This document shows, piece by piece, positions 42,822-53,600 of a stretch of 64,000 nt of DNA (positions within the stretch are counted from its first letter, which is position 1; each line of letters begins with the position of its first letter). Both the position numbers and the translations under genes were made by a program. Under the pieces are notes generated by a model. It was not told where the DNA came from. It ran no database searches and worked only from the letters and a program-made list of their open reading frames with translations. Source of the DNA: Leptospira ognonensis (GTDB lineage Bacteria > Spirochaetota > Leptospiria > Leptospirales > Leptospiraceae); contig NZ_RQGD01000009.1 of the NCBI RefSeq assembly GCF_004770745.1, forward strand, positions 15,606 to 79,605, in the 5' to 3' direction.

Positions 42822-44245
42822 ATTTCTAAAAACCAAAGCATCTTGAACTTATTTTTTTCCTCGCGGGTGTCAATCCCTAAGAAACCGTAAAAGAAGTCAT
42901 ATTTGAATCCGTTCTCATTTTTATTAAACTCGACTAACAAAGGAATATGAATACTTAGTTCTTTTTCGGACCACCTTTGAGAATAGATCCTTGTCATGAG
43001 GTGCAGTCTTTTTTCTCCATTTACGAGTTTTTTATACTCAACGATAGAGAAAATCGGCTCCCAGATATCTTCCATGGCTTCAAAACGAACGGGGATTAGG
43101 GAGATGGTATTCCAAGTTAAATTACCTTCTGCATCTCGATGATACCGAACCAAAGGCCAAAATTTCCAATAAAAATCTTGCCTTCCCGTTCCAACAAACT
43201 CTTGCTTCATGACAGAAAAAAACGGAAGTAAAAATGTAGATTTAGCCTTTAGGTGATTTGTATTTTGTGTTAAGGAAATATAAAAGGGAGTGATAAACTC
43301 AGCACTCTTACCTGCATAATAGGAGTGTCCGTAAAACGGGAAGATCACAAATTTTTCCGTGTCCTTCTTTTCCGAAGTCGTATATTGGAGGAAAATGAAG
43401 AGTGCTGAGTAATTGGTTTGTCCAGTTTTTTTATCATACCCGTAAGAAAATAAAGAATTCAAAATCGGGAACCAGAAATAAGCTCGGCTTTTCAGACTTC
43501 CACTTTCTGTGTCTTTTGCCAAATAGAACGGGAAAAATAAGTGATAGGTGGAAGGTTCTTTTTTATCCATACGTTCTTCACCCCATTGGAAAAAAGGCCA
43601 TAAGATGGAATAACGCTTGTACTTCCCGGTGTGTACTTTATGAGAATAAAAAGGAAAGATCCGAAGTTCATCTCTTGTTTCCGATTTCCCTCGTAAGCTG
43701 AGTGGCCATAAAATCGATTTGGCTTCGTAGGTTTTATAATTCCATTCAGAATAGAGAGGAAAGAGAAGGAGCGGAAAAATAAAATACCGAATCTCTTGGT
43801 AGGATAATTTGTTTTTCATTTTTCCGTAAAAGGGATAGATGCTTACATAATTTTCCTTAGGTGTGTCTCCCTTTCCCCAAAAAAGCAGTGGTGTGAGAAG
43901 GATATCATCTTCTTCATCACCTTCTTCGTGTTTGATTCCCGTTCCACTGAAAAAAAATAAAGACGTCCAAGTATACCAATGGTTTGTTTCTTCACGGTAA
44001 TAAAGTGGTGAAAGAATTGCTTTATAGCGATAGGCAGTCGTCTCGTCTTTAAAATTTGCAAAGAACGGACGTAGATAGAAACTAGATTGTGCTCCTCGTT
44101 TTTCCGATTCGTAAAGAAACCAAAACTGATGGTAATCCGATGGAATGTCCTCTGAGAAGGTGGTAGGTAATTTAGCTTCTAAGGGAAGACGGAAAAGGAA
44201 AACTAATATGACAATTAAGCTTCGATTCCTGAAAACATTTGACAC
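42818..44245 (-). CDS. Exported aromatic-repeat protein coupled to the Mla operon
   Basis: Not a family I recognise. The 475-residue protein starts at GTG with a signal peptide ([16 protein letters not shown]) and then consists of recurring short aromatic strands with a central proline: [96 protein letters not shown], at spacings of about 20-40 residues. Alternating aromatic strands of this kind suggest a beta-rich, possibly outer-membrane protein. Its stop overlaps the mlaE start, so it may be the outer-membrane partner of the transporter; that is inference. Confidence 0.78.
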   Translation of the reverse strand: MSNVFRNRSLIVILVFLFRLPLEAKLPTTFSEDIPSDYHQFWFLYESEKRGAQSSFYLRPFFANFKDETTAYRYKAILSPLYYREETNHWYTWTSLFFFSGTGIKHEEGDEEDDILLTPLLFWGKGDTPKENYVSIYPFYGKMKNKLSYQEIRYFIFPLLLFPLYSEWNYKTYEAKSILWPLSLRGKSETRDELRIFPFYSHKVHTGKYKRYSILWPFFQWGEERMDKKEPSTYHLFFPFYLAKDTESGSLKSRAYFWFPILNSLFSYGYDKKTGQTNYSALFIFLQYTTSEKKDTEKFVIFPFYGHSYYAGKSAEFITPFYISLTQNTNHLKAKSTFLLPFFSVMKQEFVGTGRQDFYWKFWPLVRYHRDAEGNLTWNTISLIPVRFEAMEDIWEPIFSIVEYKKLVNGEKRLHLMTRIYSQRWSEKELSIHIPLLVEFNKNENGFKYDFFYGFLGIDTREEKNKFKMLWFLEI

Positions 44246-44290
44246 TAACGAACACCATAGGCTGTTTGATGTGAGGAATCAAGTGATTTC

Positions 44291-45343
44291 ATGAATCGAA
44301 AAAAGATTGCATTACTTTTTGGCGGAGTTTCGACGGAACACGTCATATCCATACGCTCATCCTACTTTATCTATAAAACGATAGATCGTAGCAAATTCCA
44401 AGTTCTTCCCATCTATATCACTCCCAATTCGGAATGGATCATCCCGAATCGGTCAGAGGCAGTGTTTCCTGATCCAACGGAACTTCCGGAAAACCATTTC
44501 GCCTCTGCCTTTCGAAGTCAAAATGAGATTTTGCCAAATAGCGATAAACACCTGTTACCGACGCTTGGAGTGGAAGGAATCTTTATCGGACTTCATGGAG
44601 GGCAGGGCGAAAATGGATCCATCCAAGGATTTTTAGAAGTCAGCGGAATTCCCTACACTGGCTCAGGGGTCATGGCTTCCGCTCTGGCGATGGACAAACT
44701 CAGGTCGAATCAACTCTTTGATCGGGCAGGGATTCCTGTGGCTCCCTTTTGCGAATTGAATAAAAAGGAAGTGGATGTCAAAAGATCGATTTTACAACTT
44801 CCCATTCCATTTCCTGTATTCATAAAACCAACTCTCGGAGGATCGAGTGTGAACACAGGTCCTGCAAAAACTCCGGAAGAGGCCATCAAACTCATCGAGA
44901 AAATTTTTGTCACAGAAGATCGAGTCTTCATCCAGGAGTTAATCCAAGGAACGGAAGTCTCCATTGGAGTACTCGAAAAGAAAGTTAACGATCGCTGGGA
45001 AGCTTTTCCTCTTGTGGCTACGGAAATTCGACCCAAATCTGAATTTTTTGATTTTACCGCCAAATATACCAAGGGTGCGAGCGAAGAAATCACCCCCGCT
45101 CAGGTCTCAACAGAGATTATGGACAAGCTGAAGAGCTATACCCTTCTTTGCCACCAAACATTGGGTTGTCGAGGTTACTCGCGCACCGACTTTATCATCA
45201 GAAATGGAATTCCATTCGTACTTGAGACAAATACTTTACCCGGAATGACAGGAACAAGCCTCATCCCTCAGCAGGCAAAGGCACTTGGAATCGAAATGAC
45301 GGATGTCTTTAGTTGGTTATTGGAACAAGCTCTTTCTGCCTAG
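44291..45343 (+). CDS. ddl: D-alanine-D-alanine ligase
   Basis: Ddl joins two D-Ala molecules with ATP for peptidoglycan precursors. The 350-residue protein has the ATP-grasp layout: [40 protein letters not shown] (with [16 protein letters not shown]), [14 protein letters not shown], and the metal site [20 protein letters not shown] followed by [12 protein letters not shown]. It is divergent from the repeat-protein gene (45-bp gap). Its last 35 bp overlap the convergent symporter gene. Confidence 0.95.
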   Translation: MNRKKIALLFGGVSTEHVISIRSSYFIYKTIDRSKFQVLPIYITPNSEWIIPNRSEAVFPDPTELPENHFASAFRSQNEILPNSDKHLLPTLGVEGIFIGLHGGQGENGSIQGFLEVSGIPYTGSGVMASALAMDKLRSNQLFDRAGIPVAPFCELNKKEVDVKRSILQLPIPFPVFIKPTLGGSSVNTGPAKTPEEAIKLIEKIFVTEDRVFIQELIQGTEVSIGVLEKKVNDRWEAFPLVATEIRPKSEFFDFTAKYTKGASEEITPAQVSTEIMDKLKSYTLLCHQTLGCRGYSRTDFIIRNGIPFVLETNTLPGMTGTSLIPQQAKALGIEMTDVFSWLLEQALSA

Positions 45344-46712
45344 GAAATAAATAGATCCCGAGTAAGATGCCAAGAAGACTGGCAATCGTGCCATAAAAAT
45401 GACTCGTCATATCGTTATGAAATATTTCGAGTAAGACCCAAGTCAGTAAGCCCGTGACAAGGGAGAGCAGAGCCGCCTTTTGACTTGTTTTTTTTACCCA
45501 CAGACCAAACACCATTGGTATAAAAATAGAAACTAGAGATATGCCACCTGAGTCTTCGACGAGCGCATAAATGGAAGGTTTGCCGACTGCGAGCAGGAAA
45601 GAAACGGATGAGATGATGATGACAGACACTCTAGAAAGTCTCAATAGGTTTTTATCCGACTTCTTTTTTAAGAGATACTTCAGAATATTTTCTGATAGAA
45701 TCGAGGAGGGTGCAAGTATCGCACCTGAGGCCGTAGATAAAATCGCAGAGATCAATCCTGAAAAAAATAGAATTTGAACGGTGGGAGAGACAAATTTTGT
45801 AACCAGTACAGGAATGAGCAATTGAGAATGCTCTCCTCTAAGATCGAAATCTTTCAGAAGAATAGAAGCTTGCAGTCCTAAAATTAAGGGAATCATCGCA
45901 AAACAAATGTAGATGACAGCAGCGAGTAAAGATGCCCTTACCGCAACTTTTTCTGATTTAGCAGACATGACTCGCTGAAATATATCCTGTTGGGGGAGTG
46001 AGCCAAAGCCAACGACCATCCATGCTGATAGATACAAAGTCCAGCTATGGTAGTCGGGCTTAGGTAAAAAATTTAAAAACCCCTCTGGTGTGCTTTGCAA
46101 TGTAGTAATGATCGGCTGGATTTGATTCATCTCAAAGAGAACAAATGTCAGTCCTATGACAATCGAGATAGATTGAAAGAAATCTGTTAAGGATACAGAC
46201 CACATGCCGCCAAGAAACGTATAAAAAATAACGAGCAAAGCTCCAATGCAGATACCAGCTAACTGTGAGATACCGAAAATGACCTGCATCATGATTCCAA
46301 GGGCAACAAATTGAGCGGCAACCCATCCGAAATAGGAAAAAATAAGACAGATCCCTGCGAGAAATTCCATGGTTTTGCCATAACGGTCTCTGTAAAAGTC
46401 GCCAAAGGTAAGAATTTGCATTCGATATAAGGATTTTGCAAAAAACAGTCCGAGAAGAAGTAAACAAAGTGCTCCACCAAACGGGTCTTGTATGACGGCA
46501 AGTGTTCCCCCTTTTGCAAATTCGACGCTGGATCCAAGTATGGTCTCACTACCAAACCAGGTGGCAAATAAGGCAGCAGTTGAAATGGGAAGAGGGAGGC
46601 TTCTACCTGCTAGAATGAAGTCCTTAGCATTTTTTACTCGTTTGGCGGCAAAAATACCGATAGATACTGTTGCAAGTAAGTATAGTAGGATATAGAAGCC
46701 CTGTGCATTCAT
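45309..46712 (-). CDS. Sodium:solute symporter (SSS family)
   Basis: A 467-residue transporter with about 13 membrane helices and the SSS family pattern: [54 protein letters not shown] and [20 protein letters not shown], with [20 protein letters not shown] later. This is the class of PutP/PanF-type importers; the substrate is not evident. It starts 3 bp after xseB, so it is probably the last gene of the operon. It overlaps ddl tail to tail by 35 bp. Confidence 0.9.
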   Translation of the reverse strand: MNAQGFYILLYLLATVSIGIFAAKRVKNAKDFILAGRSLPLPISTAALFATWFGSETILGSSVEFAKGGTLAVIQDPFGGALCLLLLGLFFAKSLYRMQILTFGDFYRDRYGKTMEFLAGICLIFSYFGWVAAQFVALGIMMQVIFGISQLAGICIGALLVIFYTFLGGMWSVSLTDFFQSISIVIGLTFVLFEMNQIQPIITTLQSTPEGFLNFLPKPDYHSWTLYLSAWMVVGFGSLPQQDIFQRVMSAKSEKVAVRASLLAAVIYICFAMIPLILGLQASILLKDFDLRGEHSQLLIPVLVTKFVSPTVQILFFSGLISAILSTASGAILAPSSILSENILKYLLKKKSDKNLLRLSRVSVIIISSVSFLLAVGKPSIYALVEDSGGISLVSIFIPMVFGLWVKKTSQKAALLSLVTGLLTWVLLEIFHNDMTSHFYGTIASLLGILLGIYLFPRQKELVPITN

Positions 46713-46715
46713 TAA

Positions 46716-46991
46716 TTAGAAAAGTTCTCCTCCTTCCTTAGGTATAGCTATTTCATCTTTCTTTTTTTTGACAGAAGACTTGATGATCTCTCCACTTTGT
46801 CCCTTTGCTAAAAATTCGATTTTTGCTTCTGCTTCTGTCAGTCGGTCCGAACAGATTTTTTTGAGTTCCATGCCTTTTTCGTAAGCTTTGATAGATTCCT
46901 CTAAGGAAAGTTGGCCCTTTTCTAATTTTTCAGCAATATCTTCTAGTTCTCTTAGTGCATCTTCAAACGAGATGGATTTTTTATCCGTCAT
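46716..46991 (-). CDS. xseB: Exodeoxyribonuclease VII small subunit
   Basis: XseB (91 aa) partners XseA in exonuclease VII, which degrades single-stranded DNA. The family core is plain: [20 protein letters not shown], then [20 protein letters not shown] and [16 protein letters not shown]. The C-terminal tail (about 65-91) is Lys/Glu-rich and variable. It follows xseA by 3 bp. Confidence 0.95.
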   Translation of the reverse strand: MTDKKSISFEDALRELEDIAEKLEKGQLSLEESIKAYEKGMELKKICSDRLTEAEAKIEFLAKGQSGEIIKSSVKKKKDEIAIPKEGGELF

Positions 46992-46994
46992 TGT

Positions 46995-48278
46995 CTATTC
47001 CTTAATTTGATTTTTAATCTCAGCCGTTAGGCGACCTTTTGCCAGTATGATTTCAATATTTTCACCAATTTTCGTCTGGTTGATATCGGCGATTACTTCC
47101 TTCTTTTCGTTTCTTGCCACCGAATAACCTCGCGCAAGAGTTCCGAGTGGAGAGAAATGTTCGACTCTGGAATAATTTAGTTCAAAGGTTTGTTTTTTAG
47201 AACGGAGTTGTTTGTCCATACGTTCCTTTAATATCTCGGACCTTGCGAAATCGCTTCGCTTTTGAATGAGGAAGGTTTTTCCTAAGAGTGCCAGGCGGTT
47301 TGTGATTTCATCCGTCGCAATGACTCTCGGTTCGAGGAGGGCCAAGGGATTTTGAAAAACATTTCGATTTAAGATTCCGATTAGTTTTTCACGTAAAATT
47401 CTTGTTAAATTTTGTATGGAGCGATCAAGCCTGTCCTCTGTCTCCTCAATCCGTAAGAGCACATCGGAAACATTTGGAATCGCAAGTTTGGCGGCAGCTG
47501 TTGGGGTTGGTGCTGTGGCATCGGCACTCAAATCACTCAGGACACGGTCTATTTCGTGACCGACGGCGGAGATGATAGGTATTCTCGAGTGATAAAAAGC
47601 TAGAACGACTTCTTCTGTATTGAAGGCGATCAGGTCTTCAAAAGATCCACCACCTCTCCCAGCGATGATCACATCCACTTCCCAGGTCGGATCATTCAAT
47701 GCCTCAATGGCGAGCCGAATGGACTTGGGTGCCTCGTCACCTTGCACAATACAAGGGGAAACAAGGATCTGTATCGTCGGATTTAAGTCCGTGGCGATGC
47801 GTATGATATCTTCAACGGCTGCCCCCTTAGGCGAGGTAACGATACCCAAACGTTTTGGATATTTTGGAATGGGTTTTTTGTGAGAAAGGTCAAAGATCCC
47901 ACGAGCAGCTAAGTTTTGTTTTAGTTTTTCAATTTGAAGGAGGATGTCTCCTTCACCCATCTCTTCTACTTTCTGAACGGAAAAACTATAATATCCGCCA
48001 GGCTCATAAACAGAAATAGAGCCGAAAATTCGTAATTCCATTCCATTTTTGATCGGACTTCCTTTATAATTTTTACTCTGAAAGGAAAAAAATGCGCATT
48101 TGATGACACTCGTATTGTCTTTTAAAGAAAAATACATATGCCCCGAAGAGGCTGTTTGGGAAAAATTAGAAACTTCTCCTTTGACCCAAATATTTTTTAA
48201 CTGATCAACTTCCTGTAAACTAACTTTGACAAGTCGGTTGACATCGCTTACCGAGAGAGAGGTTTTATTTTCAGACAT
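46995..48278 (-). CDS. xseA: Exodeoxyribonuclease VII large subunit
   Basis: The catalytic subunit of exonuclease VII (427 aa). An N-terminal OB-fold (about 10-105, NIWVKGEVSNFSQTASSGHM, YFSLKDNTSVIKCAFF) is followed by the catalytic core (GIVTSPKGAAVEDIIRIA, DVIIAGRGGGSFEDLIAFNT, RIPIISAVGHEIDRVLSDLS and ADATAPTPTAAAKLA), a long coiled-coil region (about 275-375) and the C-terminal LARGYSVARNEK segment. All typical. The start overlaps the upstream AI-2E gene by 8 bp. Confidence 0.96.
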   Translation of the reverse strand: MSENKTSLSVSDVNRLVKVSLQEVDQLKNIWVKGEVSNFSQTASSGHMYFSLKDNTSVIKCAFFSFQSKNYKGSPIKNGMELRIFGSISVYEPGGYYSFSVQKVEEMGEGDILLQIEKLKQNLAARGIFDLSHKKPIPKYPKRLGIVTSPKGAAVEDIIRIATDLNPTIQILVSPCIVQGDEAPKSIRLAIEALNDPTWEVDVIIAGRGGGSFEDLIAFNTEEVVLAFYHSRIPIISAVGHEIDRVLSDLSADATAPTPTAAAKLAIPNVSDVLLRIEETEDRLDRSIQNLTRILREKLIGILNRNVFQNPLALLEPRVIATDEITNRLALLGKTFLIQKRSDFARSEILKERMDKQLRSKKQTFELNYSRVEHFSPLGTLARGYSVARNEKKEVIADINQTKIGENIEIILAKGRLTAEIKNQIKE

Positions 48279-49392
48279 TGACCGAATCTTTGAATCTGGT
48301 TTCCTTAAAAATTTTCCAGAAATCCCAAAGTATGATCACAAGCGTAAGTGCCATAGGCCCGATGATAATCCCGGCCACACCAAATTCCTGTAGGCCTCCA
48401 ATGAGTGATAGGAAGATCAAAAACGGGTGTGTTTTAAGTTTCCTATCTAAAATTTTTGGTTTTACAAAGTTTTCCAGAATTAAGTAGGCAGCACCGCCAC
48501 CTATCATGAATAGTACGCCAGCTGTCCATGCATTCTGAACCAACCCCAGATAGAGTCCGACTGGCAGCCAAATAACGGATGTTCCGATGACAGGAATGAG
48601 AGAAAAAATCGTAGCGATACTTGAAAGTAAAAATTTATTGGGAACAGATGTGAAAAGTAATAATACATAGATTAAAACTCCTTGCAAAAGGGAGATGAAC
48701 ATATTTCCAAGCATCACGGTTCTCACTGCATCTTCAATCCGTTTGCCGAGCCTTTCCTCGATCTCTTGCGGGAAAGGTAAGTTGTTAAAAATGGCATGTT
48801 CCAGTCTACTGCCTTCTTTGTATAAGAAAAAGAGTAATATGAAACTAAAGAAAGTATTGAAGATGATAGTGCCAGGTAGTTCAAAGGAACCTAACAAATA
48901 TCCTGTGGAGTTTTTTAATAAGCTATAAATCGAGTCGAGGTTGAGGATATCCATATGTTCCCCAATGTATTCATTATAAAGTCCTGGTAACTTGATCCAA
49001 AAAAATTCGTTTTCGGAAAAAAAATCCGTTAAAATTGGTGAGTTAAGTAGCAGAGCGACAATAGATTCTTCCGTGAGTTGATTGCGAATATAACTGACAA
49101 GGTTTAAAAGTTCTCGAATGATAGTAGATACGATAAGATAGGAAGGAATGACAACTCCCGCCAAAATGACAATGACCATGATGTAGGGAGATAAAGCGGA
49201 AAATCGAAAACCTAGAAAGAATTTTAATTTCTTATGCGTTTTTCTTGTCGTAACGTAAAATAAAATAGCCAGAAAGAAGGCCCATAGGTATGGCTTAAAA
49301 ACGAAAAATAGTATGTAACTCGTTCCCGCAAATAAAGAGATGAGAATCAGATAAACGATGAATTCATTTTTGTCTTCAAACCAGCTGGGCAT
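48271..49392 (-). CDS. AI-2E-family (PerM/YdiK) membrane protein
   Basis: A 373-residue protein with about eight membrane helices: two pairs near the N-terminus, a central extracytoplasmic-type helical segment (about 95-160), and three or four C-terminal helices. The conserved block FLLSSIATIFSLIPVIGTSV followed by IWLPVGLYLGLVQNAWTA and the late KPKILDRKLKTHPFLIFLSL with GGLQEFGVAGIIIGPMAL are the family signature (TqsA/PerM). Members export varied small solutes; the substrate is unknown. It overlaps xseA by 8 bp. Confidence 0.9.
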   Translation of the reverse strand: MPSWFEDKNEFIVYLILISLFAGTSYILFFVFKPYLWAFFLAILFYVTTRKTHKKLKFFLGFRFSALSPYIMVIVILAGVVIPSYLIVSTIIRELLNLVSYIRNQLTEESIVALLLNSPILTDFFSENEFFWIKLPGLYNEYIGEHMDILNLDSIYSLLKNSTGYLLGSFELPGTIIFNTFFSFILLFFLYKEGSRLEHAIFNNLPFPQEIEERLGKRIEDAVRTVMLGNMFISLLQGVLIYVLLLFTSVPNKFLLSSIATIFSLIPVIGTSVIWLPVGLYLGLVQNAWTAGVLFMIGGGAAYLILENFVKPKILDRKLKTHPFLIFLSLIGGLQEFGVAGIIIGPMALTLVIILWDFWKIFKETRFKDSVNV

Positions 49393-49403
49393 ATTTTTTC
49401 TTT

Positions 49404-49844
49404 TTAATATGTAGATTGTTTTTTGAAATAATACTTTAATACTCGTTTCTCGCCCATGTCATAGACAAGGACAGAAAGAGACTTTTTAATGAAACCTTCA
49501 AAAAGATAAGAAGTTTTGTTTTGAAGTTCTTCTTTCTGTAACATCTTCCAATCGCCAAGCGAACTCCTGTTTTCTAATGTCTTCTGAATTTCGCCAAGGC
49601 TTAGGTCAGATTCTAAGAGTAGGTAGGATTCCCTAGGGTTCGAAAAGCCGGACCGAAGCTCGACCGAGTCAATAAAAGTAACAGAACTAGGCAAAAACGA
49701 CCTTGGGATGGCTGCAGGAATACGTTCTGGTCCGCGGGCAATGGTAATTCGATCGAAAACGTAGGTGTCTTTGGCAAAAGAGTTACCACCTTTGCAAGCA
49801 GTGAAAAGCAAAGGTAAGAGGAAGAGTAAAAGAATCCGAGGCAT
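49404..49844 (-). CDS. Putative lipoprotein of unknown function
   Basis: From the ATG at 49844 the protein is 146 residues. It opens with a short lipoprotein signal (PRILLLFLLPLLFTAC), whose lipobox FTAC is acceptable for spirochaetes. The rest is soluble (FDRITIARGPERIPAAIPRS, LEGDLS-like SLGEIQKTLENRSSLGD, VLVYDMGEKRVLKYYF). No family is recognised. An in-frame ATG at 49871 gives a nine-residue longer leader and is equally possible. It is first in the AI-2E/xseA/xseB/symporter run and divergent from dedA. Confidence 0.7.
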   Translation of the reverse strand: MPRILLLFLLPLLFTACKGGNSFAKDTYVFDRITIARGPERIPAAIPRSFLPSSVTFIDSVELRSGFSNPRESYLLLESDLSLGEIQKTLENRSSLGDWKMLQKEELQNKTSYLFEGFIKKSLSVLVYDMGEKRVLKYYFKKQSTY

Positions 49845-49933
49845 AGGGAAAGCAAAATGGAAACGGATCATATATCCAATCTTTTTTTAAATTCTTGGTT
49901 GCTAGTTGCTATTTCTTCGCGTAAAACCATGTT

Positions 49934-50572
49934 GTGGATCTCGTCTCGCAGCTTTCCTCCTTTATGGAGTTTCTCACTTCGCTCCCAGGTATTTACCTTT
50001 TATGTTTTTTTGGGTTTTCCAATTTTTTAGAAAACGTCTTCCCTCCATGGCCAGGAGACACCTTTACCGTCTTCTCCGGATTTCTTGCCAGTAGTCCCCA
50101 GACTGATATTGCCCTCTGGCAACTCATCCTAGCAACACTGGTTGGAAACTGGGCAGGTGCTTTGCTCATGTTTTATTTCGGAAAGAAGGTGATTCATTTC
50201 CTAAGGCATTCTCAATCAACTTGGATTCGAAATCATTACCAGGAAGAGTCTTTTGAAAAAACGATCGGAGGGTTTCGAAAATACTCGGGACTTCTTATCA
50301 TTGTCTCGAGATTTTCTGCTGGGATTCGGTTCTTTGTAGCAATAGTTGCCGGTATTTCTAAAATGAATCCGTTTTCGTTTTTATTCTATTATTCCATAGC
50401 CATAACGATTTGGTGTGGTCTTCTGATTTCTGCCGGATTTAAACTCGGGAAGAACTGGGAGCAAATCAATGTTATGCTAGCAGCCTACAACCAGATCATC
50501 ACAATTTTTTTGTGCCTGGTTGCCGTTTGCTTAGGTATTTATTATTTTTATAGGAAAAGAGAACAAAGTTGA
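49934..50572 (+). CDS. DedA-family membrane protein
   Basis: DedA proteins are conserved inner-membrane proteins linked to lipid (undecaprenyl phosphate/phospholipid) flipping. The 212-residue protein has the family features: N-terminal FGFSNFLENVFPPWPGDTFT (the E-x-x-x-P-x-P-G/D motif), GNWAGALLMFYFGKKV, then GFRKYSGLLIIVSRFSAGIR with FFVAIVAGISKM and a C-terminal helix. The start is GTG at 49934, without a good ribosome-binding site; the N-terminus may instead be the ATG at 49964. Confidence 0.86.
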   Translation: MDLVSQLSSFMEFLTSLPGIYLLCFFGFSNFLENVFPPWPGDTFTVFSGFLASSPQTDIALWQLILATLVGNWAGALLMFYFGKKVIHFLRHSQSTWIRNHYQEESFEKTIGGFRKYSGLLIIVSRFSAGIRFFVAIVAGISKMNPFSFLFYYSIAITIWCGLLISAGFKLGKNWEQINVMLAAYNQIITIFLCLVAVCLGIYYFYRKREQS

Positions 50573-50605
50573 CAATGCATTAGAAATACATTATCTATTG
50601 CCAAT

Positions 50606-53600
50606 ATGATGACTTGGGGTCCGATCGCGTTTGATTTTTATTCTTTTGGTTCACTCGTTGGTGTAATTTTTACTTTTTACAACGCACAATTATTTTTTAC
50701 GATCAAAGACAAATCCATTTCCACGAAATTTTTAGGTCTAGCTACTTTAAGTTTGGGAATCTTCCATTTCGCTTATATGGTCAGTTTTTCTCTGATGGGG
50801 CCAAGTGCTGCTTACCTACGCTGGCTTGTGATGCCCGCTGCGCAATTCGGAGCCACGTATCTAACGGGTTTTTTCCTCGCCTTTCCTGAAGTATACCATC
50901 CAAAATTCAGAAAGAATCTCCTCGCGATTTTGTATGCAGGTGTCCTCATAACCACATTTTATTTTGTTTTCATCAGTTTGTCAGCTGGTCGCGTTTTTTA
51001 TTTTTCTGGTCACTATTGGGACTTTCCCATTCCAGCTTTTTATAAAAATTACGGTGCTTTCTTACTCTTCTATTTCTTGATTTTCATTCTTGCTGGCGTC
51101 TTTCAGATCTATAAGATGAATCGTGATACGCGCCTGGCAAGTGCGGGAATCTTGTTTTCATTCGTGCTCATAACCGTCGTTCCAGGCATTTTGAACGTGC
51201 AGTCGAGAGATGGAGCAGTCGAGAGAGGACTTTATCAAACCATCACGGATTTAGTTTTAGTTGTAGGTTTATTTATTTGTACTGTTTCCTTTATCAATAA
51301 TACAAAAGATAAAACGACGATTTTATCTCGCATTATTGGTATCACGCTCGCTACATTTTTACTTGTGATCCAGTTGATTGCGTATTTTTCCATTCACCAA
51401 ACCGAGAGTAGCTTTGATCGCATCTATTATGAACAGGCGAGAAGTACTGTCATTTCTTCCGAGGCATCGGGCGATGTATCCTTCTATTTTGCTTATGATT
51501 TACAGAAGCGAGAAGGGAATGCCATAAAAGCCGTTGAGGAAAACAGCTTTAAACCTGAAGAATATATCGAAGAATTTTGGAATGTTTGGTTTTCTCTTCA
51601 ATTGGAAAGATTAGAAGCAGGTCAGCCTTTAGAATCTTCCCTTGAAAATTTGTTCTCATCGCTTACAGAAGACCAAGAAGGTTACATTGAAGAGATTAAA
51701 TGGGCGTTCAAAGAGAAAAAGATTAATTCCGGTGCAGAAGCAATAACTTACCTCGATGGTTTGAAACGAAAGATTCTTTACACGCGTAACAAATGGCGTG
51801 AATTAGCACCAAACGAAATACGTACGAAAGGACTTGCACTTTTCCAGATCAAAGATAAACCCATGTCAGGCTTTCATGATGCCGCTCGTAAATTGATTAC
51901 TTCAAACCTAACGGATGAGAAATTGTTTTTAAAAATAGACAAATTACTCGCACCCATGCCGCATCGAGGAGAAAGAAATTATCGGGGTGTTGTGCGTTAT
52001 AAAGAGTCGAACCCGAAGGCCTTGTTTTATATAAGTTATTTCATCGTGGATCAAAAGTCGAACAAGGTCATGGAAGTTGGTTTTCCTTATCGCATTTACC
52101 GGGAATACCAAAATGAAGTTTCCATTCCCTGGATGCTTGGTGGACTCGGGATTGCCATACTTGTCATTTTTGGATTTCGATTGTTTTTCTTACGAGCTCT
52201 GATTCGACCCATAGAAGACATTATCGATGGATTGACTGAAGTGAATTCGGGAAATCTTGACTACCGGCTGAAGATCTATGTGGAAGATGATATTGGTTTT
52301 ATGGCACGGTCCTTCAATCGCATGGTTCGGTCCATCGCGGCTGCAAGAAAAAGACTACAACAATACGCAAGCCAGCTGGAACAGAAAGTTCAGGAGAGAA
52401 CGAAAGAATTAGAAAATACACTCCAACAAGTGCAGGCTTTAAAAGACCAACAGGATGGGGATTACTTCTTAACTTCCTTACTCTTACAACCTTTTGCGAC
52501 AAACCATACTATGGACGATCGTGTGCAGATCGACTTTCTCTTGGAGCAAAAGAAAAAATTCACATTTAGGCAATATTCCAAGGAAATAGGCGGCGATTTA
52601 AACATTGCCAACCAAATCAAATTAAATGATAGAACCTATTCCGTTTTCTTAAACGCAGATGCAATGGGAAAATCCATGCAGGGAGCTGGTGGCGCGTTAG
52701 TTCTTGGTTCTGTTTTTGAGTCTATCATTACTCGGACTCAGTTATCGCCAGAAGCAAGGAAAACGTATCCAGAACGTTGGATTAAAAATACATTCATTGA
52801 ATTGCATAAAGTATTTGAAGGGTTTGATGGTAGCATGCTTGTCTCGCTCGTCCTTGGGCTCGTTGATAATGAGACAGGCCTCATGTATTTTATCAATGCC
52901 GAACATCCTTGGATGGTTCTCTACCGAGACGGCATCGCTAGCTTTTTAGAAGATGAACTCATGTTTCGTAAACTTGGTACCTCGGGTGTCGCAGGTGAAA
53001 TTTACATTCGTACTTTCCAATTGGAGCAGGGAGATGTCGTAATAGCAGGCTCAGATGGGAGAGATGATCTTTTAATCTCACATACCGAAGACGGCAAACG
53101 TATCATCAATGAAGATGAAAGATTGTTTTTAAGGATCGTAGAACGTGGTCAAGGTGATCTTGAAAAAATTTACGAAGAGCTTCATGGAGTGGGCTCTTTA
53201 ACAGATGATCTGTCACTTCTGAGAGTTGCCTTTGTGGAAGAGAGAGATAAAGTAAAGTTAGAAGGCGAAAAATTAAAAGATATAAAATCTCTTCTCTCCA
53301 AAGCAAAATCTGCGACTGAGTCCTCAGATCTTCAGGAAGCGATTTCGTATTTAGAGGAAGCAAACTCTCTCGATAAAAATATTCCAGAAATTAAAAAGAA
53401 ATTTATACAGCTTTATCTCAAGATCAAGGATTACGGAAAGGCGAAGGTCATGGCTCGTGATTATTCAGAACTAAAGCCTATGGACACGGAGATCATGTAT
53501 GTGACCGCTTTTTGTGCCAGAAAGGTGGCCGATTTGAAAACGGCCATCGATTTCGGAGAGAGAGTCAGACTGCGCGATCCAAACCACATTAAGAATCTGA

